DNA of 64,000 nucleotides from Bradyrhizobium sp. AZCC 2262 (GCF_036924535.1 NZ_JAZHRT010000001.1:2046001-2110000); one strand, 5' to 3'; positions 1-8,903 are shown, counted from the stretch's first letter. Numbers and translations: made by a program. The notes: generated from the sequence alone by a model not told the origin.

Positions 1-3
1 GAC

Positions 4-30
4 GATCGAGCCCCGAAACTGGGCTCGATC
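4..30. other. Perfect inverted repeat upstream of the first gene
   Basis: Ten-base arms GATCGAGCCC (4-13) and GGGCTCGATC (21-30) surround a 7-base loop. It may be the terminator stem of a gene to the left of the window, but no T-run follows. It could also lie in the leader of the operon that starts at 70. Confidence 0.4.
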
Positions 31-69
31 CGTGGTCGAGCATTCGCGCGTTTCGGCGCGAGAGGAGCC

Positions 70-846
70 ATGTTGGAAGAGATCGATATCAAGCGCCGGG
101 ACGGCATCGCGCACGTCGCCTTAAACCGCCCCGCTCTCAGGAACGCGGTCACGCTGGCGATGTGGCGTGAACTGGCGGAAACCTTCTCGCGCTTTGCCGC
201 CGACAGGGAGGTGCGTGCCGTCGTGCTGACGGGCGAGGGCACGGATTTCAGCGTCGGCGCCGATATCTCCGAGTTCGACGCGATCCGCAATGACCGGCAA
301 CAAAGCGCCGACTACGAGGTGGCCGTCGACGCGTGCTCGGGGGCGATCGCAGGATTGGGGAAACCAGTGGTCGCCGCGATCTCCGGCTATTGCCTGGGCG
401 GAGGCTGCCATCTCGCTTTGGCATGCGACTTTCGCTTCGCCGATCGGACCGCGATGGTCGGCATTCCCGCAGCCAAACTCTCCATTGTCTACGGCGTTCG
501 AAGCGTGCAGCGGCTGGCAGCGTTGGCCGGCATCGCCAACGCCAAACGCATTCTCTATTCGGGCGACCGCTACCCGGCCGAACAGGCACGATCGATTGGA
601 TTGATCGACGAGATCCACGACGATGCCCGGCTCGCGGCTGCGCAGTTCGTCGAGCGCCTGGCGGCCAATGCGCCGTTGTCGATCTCGGGTGCGAAGTTCA
701 TGCTGAATGGCCTCTCCATGGGGCTGGGAGCGCTCGATCTGACGGCCGCGCAGCAGTTGATTGATGCGGCGTCGGACAGCGAGGATTTCAGGGAAGGCCG
801 CCGTGCCTTTGCGGAAAAACGACCACCGCGCTTTCGCGGCGAATAA
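70..846 (+). CDS. Enoyl-CoA hydratase/isomerase (crotonase) family protein, catalytic acids replaced
   Basis: The 258-aa protein spans a full crotonase domain, with oxyanion-hole segments SVGAD near residue 61 and CLGGG at 108-112. It should act on a CoA thioester in the cytoplasm. The two glutamates that activate water in classical crotonase fall on His114 (in GGGCH) and Ala134 (in IPAA), so simple hydration is unlikely. Isomerase, hydrolase, lyase or ring-cleaving chemistry is possible. ATG at 70 follows AGGAG with good spacing. It is first in an operon with a molybdenum hydroxylase and an acyl-CoA ligase, which suggests a CoA-linked ring or acid degradation pathway. The fold is sure; the reaction is not. 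Confidence 0.88.
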   Translation: MLEEIDIKRRDGIAHVALNRPALRNAVTLAMWRELAETFSRFAADREVRAVVLTGEGTDFSVGADISEFDAIRNDRQQSADYEVAVDACSGAIAGLGKPVVAAISGYCLGGGCHLALACDFRFADRTAMVGIPAAKLSIVYGVRSVQRLAALAGIANAKRILYSGDRYPAEQARSIGLIDEIHDDARLAAAQFVERLAANAPLSISGAKFMLNGLSMGLGALDLTAAQQLIDAASDSEDFREGRRAFAEKRPPRFRGE

Positions 847-881
847 GCAGGGATGGAAACCGGCCGAGAAGGGTGAAGGCG

Positions 882-1742
882 ATGAAGCCCGCCAGGTTTG
901 ACTATATCGCGCCGAAGACACTGGCTGCTGCAGTGGACGCGCTTGTGGCGAGCAACGGCGAGGGAAAGCTGCTCGCCGGCGGCCAGAGCCTGCTGCCGCT
1001 GCTCAACTTCCGGATGGCGCGGCCCAGCGTGCTGGTCGATCTGAACGGCATCAAGGAATTGTCGTTTATCGAACAGCGCGGCAACAACGTGGTGATCGGC
1101 GCGCTGACGCGCCATTTCCAGATCGAGCATTCCCCGCTCATCGCGTCCGAGCTGCCGGTGATGTCGGCGGCCATGCGTCACGTCGCGCATCTGGCGATCC
1201 GCAACCGCGGCACCATCGGCGGCAGCCTTTCGCACGCGGACCCCGCGGCCGAGTTGCCGATGATGGCGATGTTCTACGGCGCCCGCCTCACGGTGCAAGG
1301 GCCGGCGGGCCGCCGCACGATCGCGGCGAAGGATTTTTTCGTCGACGCTTTGACGAACTGTCTCGAACCAGAGGATATCGTCGCGGAGATCGAATTTCCG
1401 GTCCTGTGGCACGACGGCTGGGCGTTCGAAGAAGTCGCTCGGCGGTTCGGCGATTTTGCGCTCGCGAGCATCGCAGTATCGATTAAGCCCGGCCGGTCTG
1501 GATTGGACGAAGCGCGCGTTGCGGTGATGGGTGTGGCGGATACGCCGCTGCGGCTCGAAAACGTCGAGAAGCAGCTCTGTGAAATCGAGGTCGACGGCCG
1601 TACGCCGGACCGGTTCTCCGAATGGGTGAGGTCGAGCGTCACACCCAACAGCGATCTGCACGCCTCCGCCGAATACAGGAAACATCTGCTGGGCGAATTG
1701 GCCAAACGGGCCATGCAGACGGCGTTGGCGACGAAAGGGTGA
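882..1742 (+). CDS. Molybdenum hydroxylase FAD-binding subunit (CoxM/XdhB-like)
   Basis: The 286-aa medium subunit carries the FAD-binding signatures AGGQS (32-36) and TIGGS (111-115), followed by a CO-dehydrogenase-type C-terminal domain. It passes electrons from the 2Fe-2S subunit to FAD and then to an acceptor. ATG 882 is chosen because AGGG lies 8 bases upstream. A GTG at 873 is in frame but has a poorer ribosome site. It lies 35 bases after the crotonase gene and 7 bases before the 2Fe-2S subunit, so it is in the same operon. The substrate of the complex is not evident. Confidence 0.9.
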   Translation: MKPARFDYIAPKTLAAAVDALVASNGEGKLLAGGQSLLPLLNFRMARPSVLVDLNGIKELSFIEQRGNNVVIGALTRHFQIEHSPLIASELPVMSAAMRHVAHLAIRNRGTIGGSLSHADPAAELPMMAMFYGARLTVQGPAGRRTIAAKDFFVDALTNCLEPEDIVAEIEFPVLWHDGWAFEEVARRFGDFALASIAVSIKPGRSGLDEARVAVMGVADTPLRLENVEKQLCEIEVDGRTPDRFSEWVRSSVTPNSDLHASAEYRKHLLGELAKRAMQTALATKG

Positions 1743-1749
1743 TCCCGTG

Positions 1750-2232
1750 ATGACCATGAACGTATCGGTGACGATCAACGGGATCAGGCATGACGTTTCC
1801 GGCGTCGAGCCGCGGCTGCTGTTGTCCGATTTTCTCCGCGACACCCTCGGATTGACCGGGACGCATGTCGGCTGCGAGCACGGCGTCTGCGGAGCGTGTA
1901 CGGTACTGATGGATGGCCACAGCGTGCGGTCCTGCCTTACGCTCGCCGTCCAGGTCAACGGTAGCGAGATCACCACGGTCGAGGGACTGGGAACACCGGA
2001 AGCGCTCAATGCGCTTCAGACCCAGTTCCGTGAGCATCACGGCCTCCAGTGCGGGTTTTGCACACCCGGCATGCTGATGACGGGCGAGGATTTGCTCCGC
2101 AACCATCCGCTCGCGACCGATGAGGAGATCAGAGAAGGTCTCTCCGGAAATCTCTGCCGCTGCACCGGCTACCAGAACATCGTCGCCGCGATCCGGAGCG
2201 CCGCTGCAATCCGCCGGGAGAAAGCCCGATGA
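1750..2232 (+). CDS. Molybdenum hydroxylase 2Fe-2S subunit (CoxS-like)
   Basis: The 160-aa small subunit has both cluster sets in place: plant-ferredoxin-type Cys42, 47, 50 and 62, and the all-alpha domain Cys101, 104, 136 and 138 (CGFC and CRC motifs). Length is normal for the family. It relays electrons from the molybdenum centre to the FAD subunit. The start is ATG 1750; a GTG at 1747 is directly before it. Its end overlaps the next gene by 4 bases. Oddly, the large Moco subunit does not follow directly: an MBL-fold gene is inserted. Confidence 0.92.
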   Translation: MTMNVSVTINGIRHDVSGVEPRLLLSDFLRDTLGLTGTHVGCEHGVCGACTVLMDGHSVRSCLTLAVQVNGSEITTVEGLGTPEALNALQTQFREHHGLQCGFCTPGMLMTGEDLLRNHPLATDEEIREGLSGNLCRCTGYQNIVAAIRSAAAIRREKAR

Positions 2233-2990
2233 AACTCAATTTTCTGTCCGCCGGCCGCCTTCGCATGAAGAAGAGCATCTACATCCCCGGCGCGGACCGC
2301 AGCGAGATGATCGACCTGCCGGTGAGCAGTGCACTGATCAGGCACAGGCAGGGCAACGTGCTGTTCGACACCGGGTGTCACCCCTCCGTCGTGGACCACG
2401 CCGAAGAGCGCTGGGGACCGCTGGCGAAGGTGATGAAGCCGATCATGGGCGCGGGAGACATGTTGCTGCCCAGCCTCGCCTGCACAGGCCTCGGCCCCGA
2501 AGACATCGACGTGGTCGTGAATTCGCATTTCCATACCGATCATTGTGGCTGCAACCAGTTCTTCACCAAGGCGACGATCCTGGCTCACGCCAGGGAGATC
2601 GAAGCCGCGAAAGCTTCGGGCGCGGAAAATGCCGGCTATCTCCAGGCCGACTGGGACACCGGACAACCGATCGAAGCCGTGAATGGCGAAAAGGATCTGT
2701 TCGGCGATGCCGGCGTCGTCCTGGTTCCGTTGCCGGGCCACACGCCCGGCCTGCTCGGCGCGCTGGTCAGCCTCGACCGCGACGGTCAGTTCCTGCTGGC
2801 GTCGGATGCGATCAGCGTGCGCCAAAGCCTCGATACCGATGTCGCCCCTCGCAATACCTGGAATGTGGAAGCGCTGCTGAAGTCGTTCGAGGAGGTGAGG
2901 CGGATAGAGAGGTCCGGAGCGACCGTCATCTGCGGTCACGACGACCTGCAATGGCAAAGCCTGCGCAAGGGAAACGAGGGCTATGAGTAA
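2229..2990 (+). CDS. MBL-fold metallo-hydrolase (AHL-lactonase-like family)
   Basis: The 253-aa metallo-beta-lactamase-fold protein has the binuclear zinc signature HFHTDH (His100, His102, Asp104, His105), a third-site His171 in PGHTPG, a bridging-type Asp193 and a late CGHD. Members of this branch hydrolyse lactones or other cyclic esters and amides. It overlaps the 2Fe-2S gene by 4 bases and the Moco-subunit gene by 8, so it is translationally coupled inside the hydroxylase genes. I infer that it hydrolyses a ring product formed by the hydroxylase; quorum quenching is the alternative. No signal peptide. Confidence 0.85.
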   Translation: MKLNFLSAGRLRMKKSIYIPGADRSEMIDLPVSSALIRHRQGNVLFDTGCHPSVVDHAEERWGPLAKVMKPIMGAGDMLLPSLACTGLGPEDIDVVVNSHFHTDHCGCNQFFTKATILAHAREIEAAKASGAENAGYLQADWDTGQPIEAVNGEKDLFGDAGVVLVPLPGHTPGLLGALVSLDRDGQFLLASDAISVRQSLDTDVAPRNTWNVEALLKSFEEVRRIERSGATVICGHDDLQWQSLRKGNEGYE

Positions 2991-5379
2991 GGACAGCCTC
3001 GCGCAGCCGGCCGACGTCATCCGTCCCCGGCATGTCGGCGCCCCGATCAAGCGCACGGAGGATCCGCGACTTCTGACCGGGAGCGGTGAATACACCGCTG
3101 ACCGCAAGCCGGATCGGCCGCTCTACGTCGCCTTCCGGCGCAGCGAACAGCCGCATGCGCGGATCGTGCGGATCGACACGACGGCGGCGCAGGCGGCGCC
3201 GGGCGTCGTCGCCGTATTCACCGCGGAGGACATCGCAGAGGATTTCAAGCCGGTGATCCCGTTCTCCCGGATGGCCAATTACTACGCGACCCCGATCATG
3301 CCGCTGGCGTCCGGCAAGGTGCGCCATGTCGGCGAAGCTATCGTCGCTGTTGTCGCGACTTCGCGGTACCTCGCGGAAGACGCGCTCGAGCTCATCGAGA
3401 TCGAGTTCGAGCCGCTCGGGGCTGTGTCGCGCAGCGAGCAGGCGGTCGCAGACGACGCTCCACTTTTGCACGAAGAGGCCGGCACCAACGTGCTGATCGC
3501 CCGCGAATTCAGGAAAGGCGACGTCGAGGCGGACCTGAAGGGCGCCGCCGTTCGGGTCGGCGGCCGCTTCGAGATGACCCGCAAGGCGCCGCTGGCGATG
3601 GAGCCGCGCAGTTATACGGCAGAGTACAACACCAGGCGCAGCGCCATCGTGCTCTATACGTCATCGAACATCCCCGGCATCGTGCGCGATGCGATTTCCG
3701 AATCGCTCGATCTGCCCGGCAGCCGCCTGCGGGTGGTCGCGCCCGATGTCGGCGGCAGTTTCGGATCGAAGGGCTCGCTTTATCCGGAAGAGTTGCTGAT
3801 CTGCATCGCGGCCCGCAAGCTCGGCCGCTCGCTAAAATGGACTGCGGATCGCCTCGAGGACGTCAGCAGCAGCAGCCAGGCGTTCGCCGAGATCGTCGAT
3901 GCCGAGATGGGATTCGACGAGAACGGCGTTGCCATCGCGCTGCAGGCCGACGTGCTCGGGGACGTCGGGGCCTATTCGATCTACCCGTGGACCTGTGGCC
4001 TCGAGCCGGTGCAGGTCGTCAGCTTCCTGCCGGGCCCGTACAAGATCCGGTCCTATCGCGGCGCCGTGCGCGGCGTCGCCACATGCAAGCCGCCGACGGG
4101 ACCGTACCGTGGGGTTGGGCGACCGATCTCGACGTTCGTCATGGAACGATTGATGGATCTTGGCGCGAAGGCGCTCGGTCTCGATCCTATGGAGATCCGC
4201 CGCCGCAATCTCGTTCGCGCCGAGGAGTTTCCGTATCGGATCGCATCCGGAATCATCTGGGATAAGACCGGTTTCGTCGAGTGTCTCGATGCGGCGGGCA
4301 AGGCTGCCGACTACCAACAACTCCGCGTCCAACAGGCCGAAGCGCGAAAGGATGGCCGCCTGTTCGGTATCGGCATCGCCAGCTACGCCGAACTAACCGG
4401 CATCGGATCGCGCATCGCGGTCGCACCGGGAATGCCGATCAATACCGGTTCGGAGACGGCAAAAATCTCCATCGACTCGACCGGCGCCATCACCGCTGCC
4501 TTCGGGGTCGCCTCGCACGGCCAGGGGCTGGAGACGACGCTGGCGCAGATCATTGCCGACGATCTCGGCGCGCGCTTTGAGGAGATCCGTGTCGTCCAGG
4601 GCGACAGCGATGCGGTGCCGATGTCGACCGGCACCTATGCAAGCCGCAGCGCGGTTCTCGGCGGGGGCGCGGCCAAGCACGCCTCGGCGCTATTGCGGGA
4701 CAAGATCAAGCGCGTCGCCTCGCATCTGCTCGAGGCCAACCATGACGACATCGAGCTTTCCGGCGGTAAGGCGATCGTTATCGGCACGGACCGTACCGTG
4801 ACGTTCAGGCAGGTCGCGAAGGCGGTCTATTCCGACATGAAGACGCTGCCGGTCGAGGCGCGGGAGGAATTGAGCGCGAGCTACACCTACGACCCGATCA
4901 ACGGCACGACCGCCGCCGCCACCCACATCGCTGCGGTGGAAGTCGATCCCGCGACATGGTTCGTAAAAATCCACAAATATGTGGTGGCCGAAGACTGCGG
5001 CCGGATCATCAATCCCATGATCGTCGATGGCCAGGTCCATGGCGGCGTGGCACAGGGGATCGGCGCGGCCCTGTTCGAGGAGCTTGTCTACGATGAGGAC
5101 GGCCAGCTCCTGAGCGCCAGTCTCGTCGACTATGTCATCCCGTCCGCGGCCGAAATCCCTGATATGGACGTCGTGCATGTCGAGAGCGAATCCGCCGTCG
5201 CCGGCGGTTTCCGCGGCATGGGCGAGGGTGGGACGATCGGGGCGCCAGCGGCGATCGCCAACGCGATCGCGGACGCGCTGTCGCCCTTCGATATCGACGT
5301 CAATCTTCTACCCATGACTCCCGAGCGCATCTTCAGGCGCGTGGAGCAAGCCAAACTCAAAGCAAAGGAAAAATCTTAA
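2983..5379 (+). CDS. Molybdenum hydroxylase large Moco-binding subunit (CoxL-like)
   Basis: The 798-aa protein starts with the family's RHVGAPIKRTEDPRLLTG region and contains PTGPYRGVGRP near residue 370 in the Moco-binding part. The base-catalyst glutamate sits in GMGEGG at Glu748. It lacks the CoxL active-site loop typical of true CO dehydrogenase, so it is more likely an aldehyde- or heterocycle-hydroxylating member. It pairs with the FAD and 2Fe-2S subunits upstream. The next gene starts directly after its stop codon. Substrate unknown; the adjacent acyl-CoA ligase points to an aromatic or cyclic acid. Confidence 0.9.
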   Translation: MSKDSLAQPADVIRPRHVGAPIKRTEDPRLLTGSGEYTADRKPDRPLYVAFRRSEQPHARIVRIDTTAAQAAPGVVAVFTAEDIAEDFKPVIPFSRMANYYATPIMPLASGKVRHVGEAIVAVVATSRYLAEDALELIEIEFEPLGAVSRSEQAVADDAPLLHEEAGTNVLIAREFRKGDVEADLKGAAVRVGGRFEMTRKAPLAMEPRSYTAEYNTRRSAIVLYTSSNIPGIVRDAISESLDLPGSRLRVVAPDVGGSFGSKGSLYPEELLICIAARKLGRSLKWTADRLEDVSSSSQAFAEIVDAEMGFDENGVAIALQADVLGDVGAYSIYPWTCGLEPVQVVSFLPGPYKIRSYRGAVRGVATCKPPTGPYRGVGRPISTFVMERLMDLGAKALGLDPMEIRRRNLVRAEEFPYRIASGIIWDKTGFVECLDAAGKAADYQQLRVQQAEARKDGRLFGIGIASYAELTGIGSRIAVAPGMPINTGSETAKISIDSTGAITAAFGVASHGQGLETTLAQIIADDLGARFEEIRVVQGDSDAVPMSTGTYASRSAVLGGGAAKHASALLRDKIKRVASHLLEANHDDIELSGGKAIVIGTDRTVTFRQVAKAVYSDMKTLPVEAREELSASYTYDPINGTTAAATHIAAVEVDPATWFVKIHKYVVAEDCGRIINPMIVDGQVHGGVAQGIGAALFEELVYDEDGQLLSASLVDYVIPSAAEIPDMDVVHVESESAVAGGFRGMGEGGTIGAPAAIANAIADALSPFDIDVNLLPMTPERIFRRVEQAKLKAKEKS

Positions 5380-6129
5380 ATGATCGATCTTCAGGGACGC
5401 GTTGCCCTCGTGACGGGCGGTGGACGGGACGTCGGCGCCGCCATCTCAAAGGCGCTGGCCGCTGCCGGCGCGGCGGTGGCGGTGAACTATCACGGCTCGA
5501 AGGCAGAGGCCGAGGCCGTCGTTGCCGAGATCCAGAAGGCCGGCGGCAAGGCGAAAGCCTATCAGGCCGACATCTCGGATGCCGGAACCGTCAAGCAACT
5601 GGTCACAAATGTCCAAAGCGACTTCGGCGGGCTCGACATTCTCGTCAACAACGCCGGCCTGGTGTTCCGCAAGCGCTTTAGCGAAAGCGGTCCGGAGGAT
5701 TGGCGCAAGCAAATTGATACCTGTCTGTACGGCGCGCTCAATTGCTGCCACAGCGCCGGTCCGCTGCTGGAAGCCTCGGGCCGCGGCCGCATCATCTCGA
5801 TCATGGGCGACTCCTCGCGCGTTGGTGAATCCGGACTGGCGCTGGCGGCGGCGGCACGGGCCGGCACCATCGCGCTGATGAAGTCGCTGGCGCGCGAATG
5901 GGGCCGCTCCGGCGTGACCGCCAACTCGATCTCGCTCGGGCTGATCGAGACCGCGCACGACAAGGCATGGGTCGAGGCCAACCGCGAGAAGCTGGTCAAG
6001 GCCTACGCGATCCGGCGTCTCGGCCAGCCCTCCGATGTCGCGCCGATGGTGGCGCTGCTCGCCTCCGACGCCGGCGGCTGGATCACCGGACAGACGATCA
6101 GCATCAGCGGCGGATTCAGCATGATCTGA
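5380..6129 (+). CDS. SDR-fold protein lacking the catalytic triad
   Basis: The 249-aa protein aligns over the whole length of FabG-like short-chain dehydrogenases. It has the Rossmann start VALVTGG, the structural NNAG (90-93) and the C-terminal ITGQTISISGG. Against a normal family member, the catalytic Ser falls on Gly143, Tyr on Ala156 and Lys on Arg160, and the glycine motif reads TGGGRDVG. A standard NAD(P)H oxidoreductase mechanism is therefore doubtful. It begins right after the Moco-subunit stop and is 13 bases before the ligase gene. It may be a binding or scaffold protein, or use unusual chemistry. Confidence 0.85.
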   Translation: MIDLQGRVALVTGGGRDVGAAISKALAAAGAAVAVNYHGSKAEAEAVVAEIQKAGGKAKAYQADISDAGTVKQLVTNVQSDFGGLDILVNNAGLVFRKRFSESGPEDWRKQIDTCLYGALNCCHSAGPLLEASGRGRIISIMGDSSRVGESGLALAAAARAGTIALMKSLAREWGRSGVTANSISLGLIETAHDKAWVEANREKLVKAYAIRRLGQPSDVAPMVALLASDAGGWITGQTISISGGFSMI

Positions 6130-6142
6130 TGGGAGACGAGCG

Positions 6143-7687
6143 ATGCTGCATGTGGACTTGATCGCGCCGATCGCAAAGCTGCTCGATCGGCATGCGAAGG
6201 AACGGCCGGAGCAGGTTGCGTATTGGGATTCGTCGCGCGCGATAACTTACGCGCAACTCGCCAGCAACACCGCGGCGATCGCCGCGAATCTCACGAAAGC
6301 CGGCGTCCGCGAGGGAGACTGCATCGCCATCTATCTGCCGAACGGGGTCGACTGGATCGAAGCGTGCCTTGCCGGCCTGCGCGCCGGCGCCGTGATCGTT
6401 CCCATCAGCTTCGAGGCCGTGGAAGGCGAGATCAGCTACCGACTGACTGACGCAAGCTGCGGGACCGTTATCACGACGAGCGCGAAGAAGGACCTGATCG
6501 CAAAGATCACGCGAGACGCCGGAATCTCGCTCAAAATGATCTATGCCGGAGGTGAAGCGCCGCAAGGCGGCTTGTCCATGACTGACCTGGCGACCGGTGC
6601 CGGCGCCGCGCCGCTGGATCCAGACGACATCGATCGCTCTTCTTTCATCATCTACACGTCAGGCACCACCGGTCGCGCCAAGGGCGTCCTGCTGTCGCTG
6701 CGCAGCATGTTGTGGATCGCAGCAGCCTGCTGGTCGCCGATTGGCGAATTGAGCGCGAAGGATGTCGTTCTTTCGCCGCTGCCGCTGTTCCATTCCTACG
6801 GCCTCAACCTTTCGGTACTCAGCGTTCTTGCCATCGGCGCGAGCGAGCACATCATGGAGAAGTTCTCGCCGCAGCAGGCGCTGGAGCTTTTGCAGTCCGG
6901 CAAGTACACTGTCTTTCCCGGCGTACCGACCATGTTCCACTATCTGCTGCACAAGGCTCAGGAGGGCGGCGTCGAGCGGCTCGGGAATATCCGGCTGTGC
7001 ATCTCGGCCGGCGCGATTATGCCCGCAACGTTGAACCGGGCGTTCGAGGAGCGCTTCAGGACGCCGCTGGTCGACGGCTACGGGATCACCGAGACTGCAA
7101 CAATGGTCACCATGAACTGGCTCCGCGGCGAGCGGCCGATCGGTTCATGCGGATTGCCGGTGCCGGGTCTCGCCGTGCGCATTGTCGATCCTTCGTCCCG
7201 GGAAGACGTTCCCTTCGGCGAAGAAGGGGAACTGATCGTGCGCGGGCCGAACCTGATGCAGGGGTATCACAACAAGCCGGAAGAGACTGCGGCTGCGCTG
7301 CGGAAGGGCTGGTATCACACCGGCGATCTCGCGAAGTCGGACTCGTCTGGCTATCTGACGATCACCGGGCGCATCAAGGAACTCATCATCCGCGGCGGCC
7401 AGAACATCGCGCCGGCCGAGATCGAGGAAGTCGTCCTCCGGCATCCGCGCGTGACTGACTGCGCGGTAGTCGGCATCAGGCACGCCACGCTCGGGGAAGT
7501 GCCATGCCTGTTCATCGTGGCCAAGCCCGACGAGCTGGATCTGAACTCGTTGATGGATCACTGCAGGGCGCATCTGTCGTCCTACAAGATTCCCGAGGCC
7601 ACTCATTTCGTTCCGGAAATCCCGCGCACCGGATCGGGCAAGATCATGCGCTTCAAGCTGGTCGAGAAATTGAACCAGGCTTCCTAG
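6143..7687 (+). CDS. AMP-dependent acyl-CoA ligase
   Basis: The 514-aa ANL-superfamily enzyme activates a carboxylic acid to its CoA thioester with ATP. Visible motifs are the phosphate loop YTSGTTGRAKG (about 171-181), YGITET, the hinge region YHTGDL followed by GRIKELIIRGG, and the C-terminal catalytic Lys in GSGK. Length is normal. It follows GGGAGACGAGCG closely and is last in the operon that begins at 70. Its stop overlaps the stop of the convergent regulator by 4 bases. It would supply the CoA substrate for the crotonase-fold protein. The acid is unidentified. Confidence 0.9.
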   Translation: MLHVDLIAPIAKLLDRHAKERPEQVAYWDSSRAITYAQLASNTAAIAANLTKAGVREGDCIAIYLPNGVDWIEACLAGLRAGAVIVPISFEAVEGEISYRLTDASCGTVITTSAKKDLIAKITRDAGISLKMIYAGGEAPQGGLSMTDLATGAGAAPLDPDDIDRSSFIIYTSGTTGRAKGVLLSLRSMLWIAAACWSPIGELSAKDVVLSPLPLFHSYGLNLSVLSVLAIGASEHIMEKFSPQQALELLQSGKYTVFPGVPTMFHYLLHKAQEGGVERLGNIRLCISAGAIMPATLNRAFEERFRTPLVDGYGITETATMVTMNWLRGERPIGSCGLPVPGLAVRIVDPSSREDVPFGEEGELIVRGPNLMQGYHNKPEETAAALRKGWYHTGDLAKSDSSGYLTITGRIKELIIRGGQNIAPAEIEEVVLRHPRVTDCAVVGIRHATLGEVPCLFIVAKPDELDLNSLMDHCRAHLSSYKIPEATHFVPEIPRTGSGKIMRFKLVEKLNQAS

Positions 7688-8724
7688 GTCACGGAGCGAG
7701 GACCCAGGGCTCCGAAGGCCTTGGGATCGTAGGCCAGCCTGTAGCGCATGTCGGCGGCGACGATCGGCTGCTTGCAACGGTCGCAGACGACCTCCGCGTG
7801 AAAATCATGTCCGCAGGAGAGATGCTTGAGCAGGAGGGGAGGCTTCCCCTTGGAAAGCCAGCGGTCGCCCCATCCCAGCATCGCGATGAAGGGACCGTAG
7901 AGATCGCGCCCCATGTCGGTGAGGAGATATTCGTAGCGGTCAGGCGAGCTCTGATATTGCCTGCGGTGCAACACGCCATTCGCGACGAGGCGAGACAGCC
8001 GGTCGGTCAGGATGTTCGGCGCGATCGAAAGCTCGGTCAAGATCTTGTCGTAGCGCCGATTGCCGAAGAAGCCCTCACGAACGACCATAAAACTCCATTT
8101 ATCGCCGATGATCTGCAAGGCGCGCGAAACCGAACTTGGACGACCGAGCAGGAAGCGATTTCCGTCCGAGGCCCGTCTGGTATTGCGGCCCGCCTTCGCA
8201 GGATGGCGGCCGGCGCCTGGTCCGTCCCGGTATTTCACCTCCCGCGCATTGACGCCTTTGCCGCAATGGGAGCACGCGACCAGTGGACGACTGTCGCAGC
8301 CGCAACTTACATGAACCAGCGTCAAGGGAGCCGGCTTTCCGCCGGCGAGCCAGCGGTCGCCGAACTGCATCAGGGCGATGAAGCTCGGATAGAGATCGAA
8401 CCCCATCCTGGTCAGTCGATATTCCTTGCGCTGCGAGGCGCCGGTCGCGGCCTGACGGAAGATGGCGAGCTGCGTCAGCTTCTTCAGACGATTCGTGAGC
8501 GTCGCCCGCGGAATGCCGAGCGCCGAACGGAAGGCCTCGAACGTCTGCGTTCCGAAGAACGCCTCTCGGATGATCAAGAATGCCCATGCGTCCGAAACGA
8601 TGTCGAGCGTGCGAGCGACCGAGCAGTTACGTTCGCGTCGTGCCGCGCCCGACTGCGTCACGGCCGGCCTCGGAGCCGATCTCGCCGGTGGCTTTGCTGT
8701 CTGGACCTTGGCGGCGGCGGGCAT
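7684..8724 (-). CDS. Tandem-domain HxlR-family transcriptional regulator
   Basis: The 346-aa protein contains two complete HxlR winged-helix domains, about 34-135 and 194-300. Each is followed by a cysteine cluster that could bind zinc (C141, C143, C151, C154; and C304, C314, C317 with His306). HxlR proteins are usually 100-150 aa with a single domain that dimerises, so this is an internal duplication acting perhaps as a built-in dimer. It is convergent with the catabolic operon and divergent from the binding protein at 8904. The gap between them contains a 23-bp tandem repeat, the likely operator. It probably controls its neighbours in response to the pathway substrate. Confidence 0.9.
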   Translation of the reverse strand: MPAAAKVQTAKPPARSAPRPAVTQSGAARRERNCSVARTLDIVSDAWAFLIIREAFFGTQTFEAFRSALGIPRATLTNRLKKLTQLAIFRQAATGASQRKEYRLTRMGFDLYPSFIALMQFGDRWLAGGKPAPLTLVHVSCGCDSRPLVACSHCGKGVNAREVKYRDGPGAGRHPAKAGRNTRRASDGNRFLLGRPSSVSRALQIIGDKWSFMVVREGFFGNRRYDKILTELSIAPNILTDRLSRLVANGVLHRRQYQSSPDRYEYLLTDMGRDLYGPFIAMLGWGDRWLSKGKPPLLLKHLSCGHDFHAEVVCDRCKQPIVAADMRYRLAYDPKAFGALGPRSVT

Positions 8725-8810
8725 CTCGGACGGTCTCTTTGCGCGGCCTGATCGCAGGCCGTTTCGAAGGTGCGCTCGTTTAACACATCAACGCGATTGA
8801 CTCCCAGAAA

Positions 8811-8856
8811 ATATAAGTCTAGTTACGCATGTAATATAAGTCTAGTTATGCATGTG
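8811..8856. promoter_or_regulatory. Two-copy 23-bp tandem repeat, probable HxlR operator
   Basis: Copies at 8811-8833 and 8834-8856 abut directly and differ at two positions. Each holds the partly dyadic core TAAGTCTAGTTA. The repeat ends 48 bases before the binding-protein start and lies 87 bases before the divergent regulator start, so it can cover both promoters. The 23-bp period is about two helical turns, which fits two domains binding the same face. The operator role is inference. Confidence 0.6.
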
Positions 8857-8903
8857 ACAAAATGCGGAATTAAACCGCGTCCAACATCCCGGGGAGGGAA
8901 GCC

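Noticed and set aside
2983..5379. True aerobic CO dehydrogenase
   Set aside because: The characteristic CoxL active-site loop is absent, and the neighbours are acid-catabolism genes.
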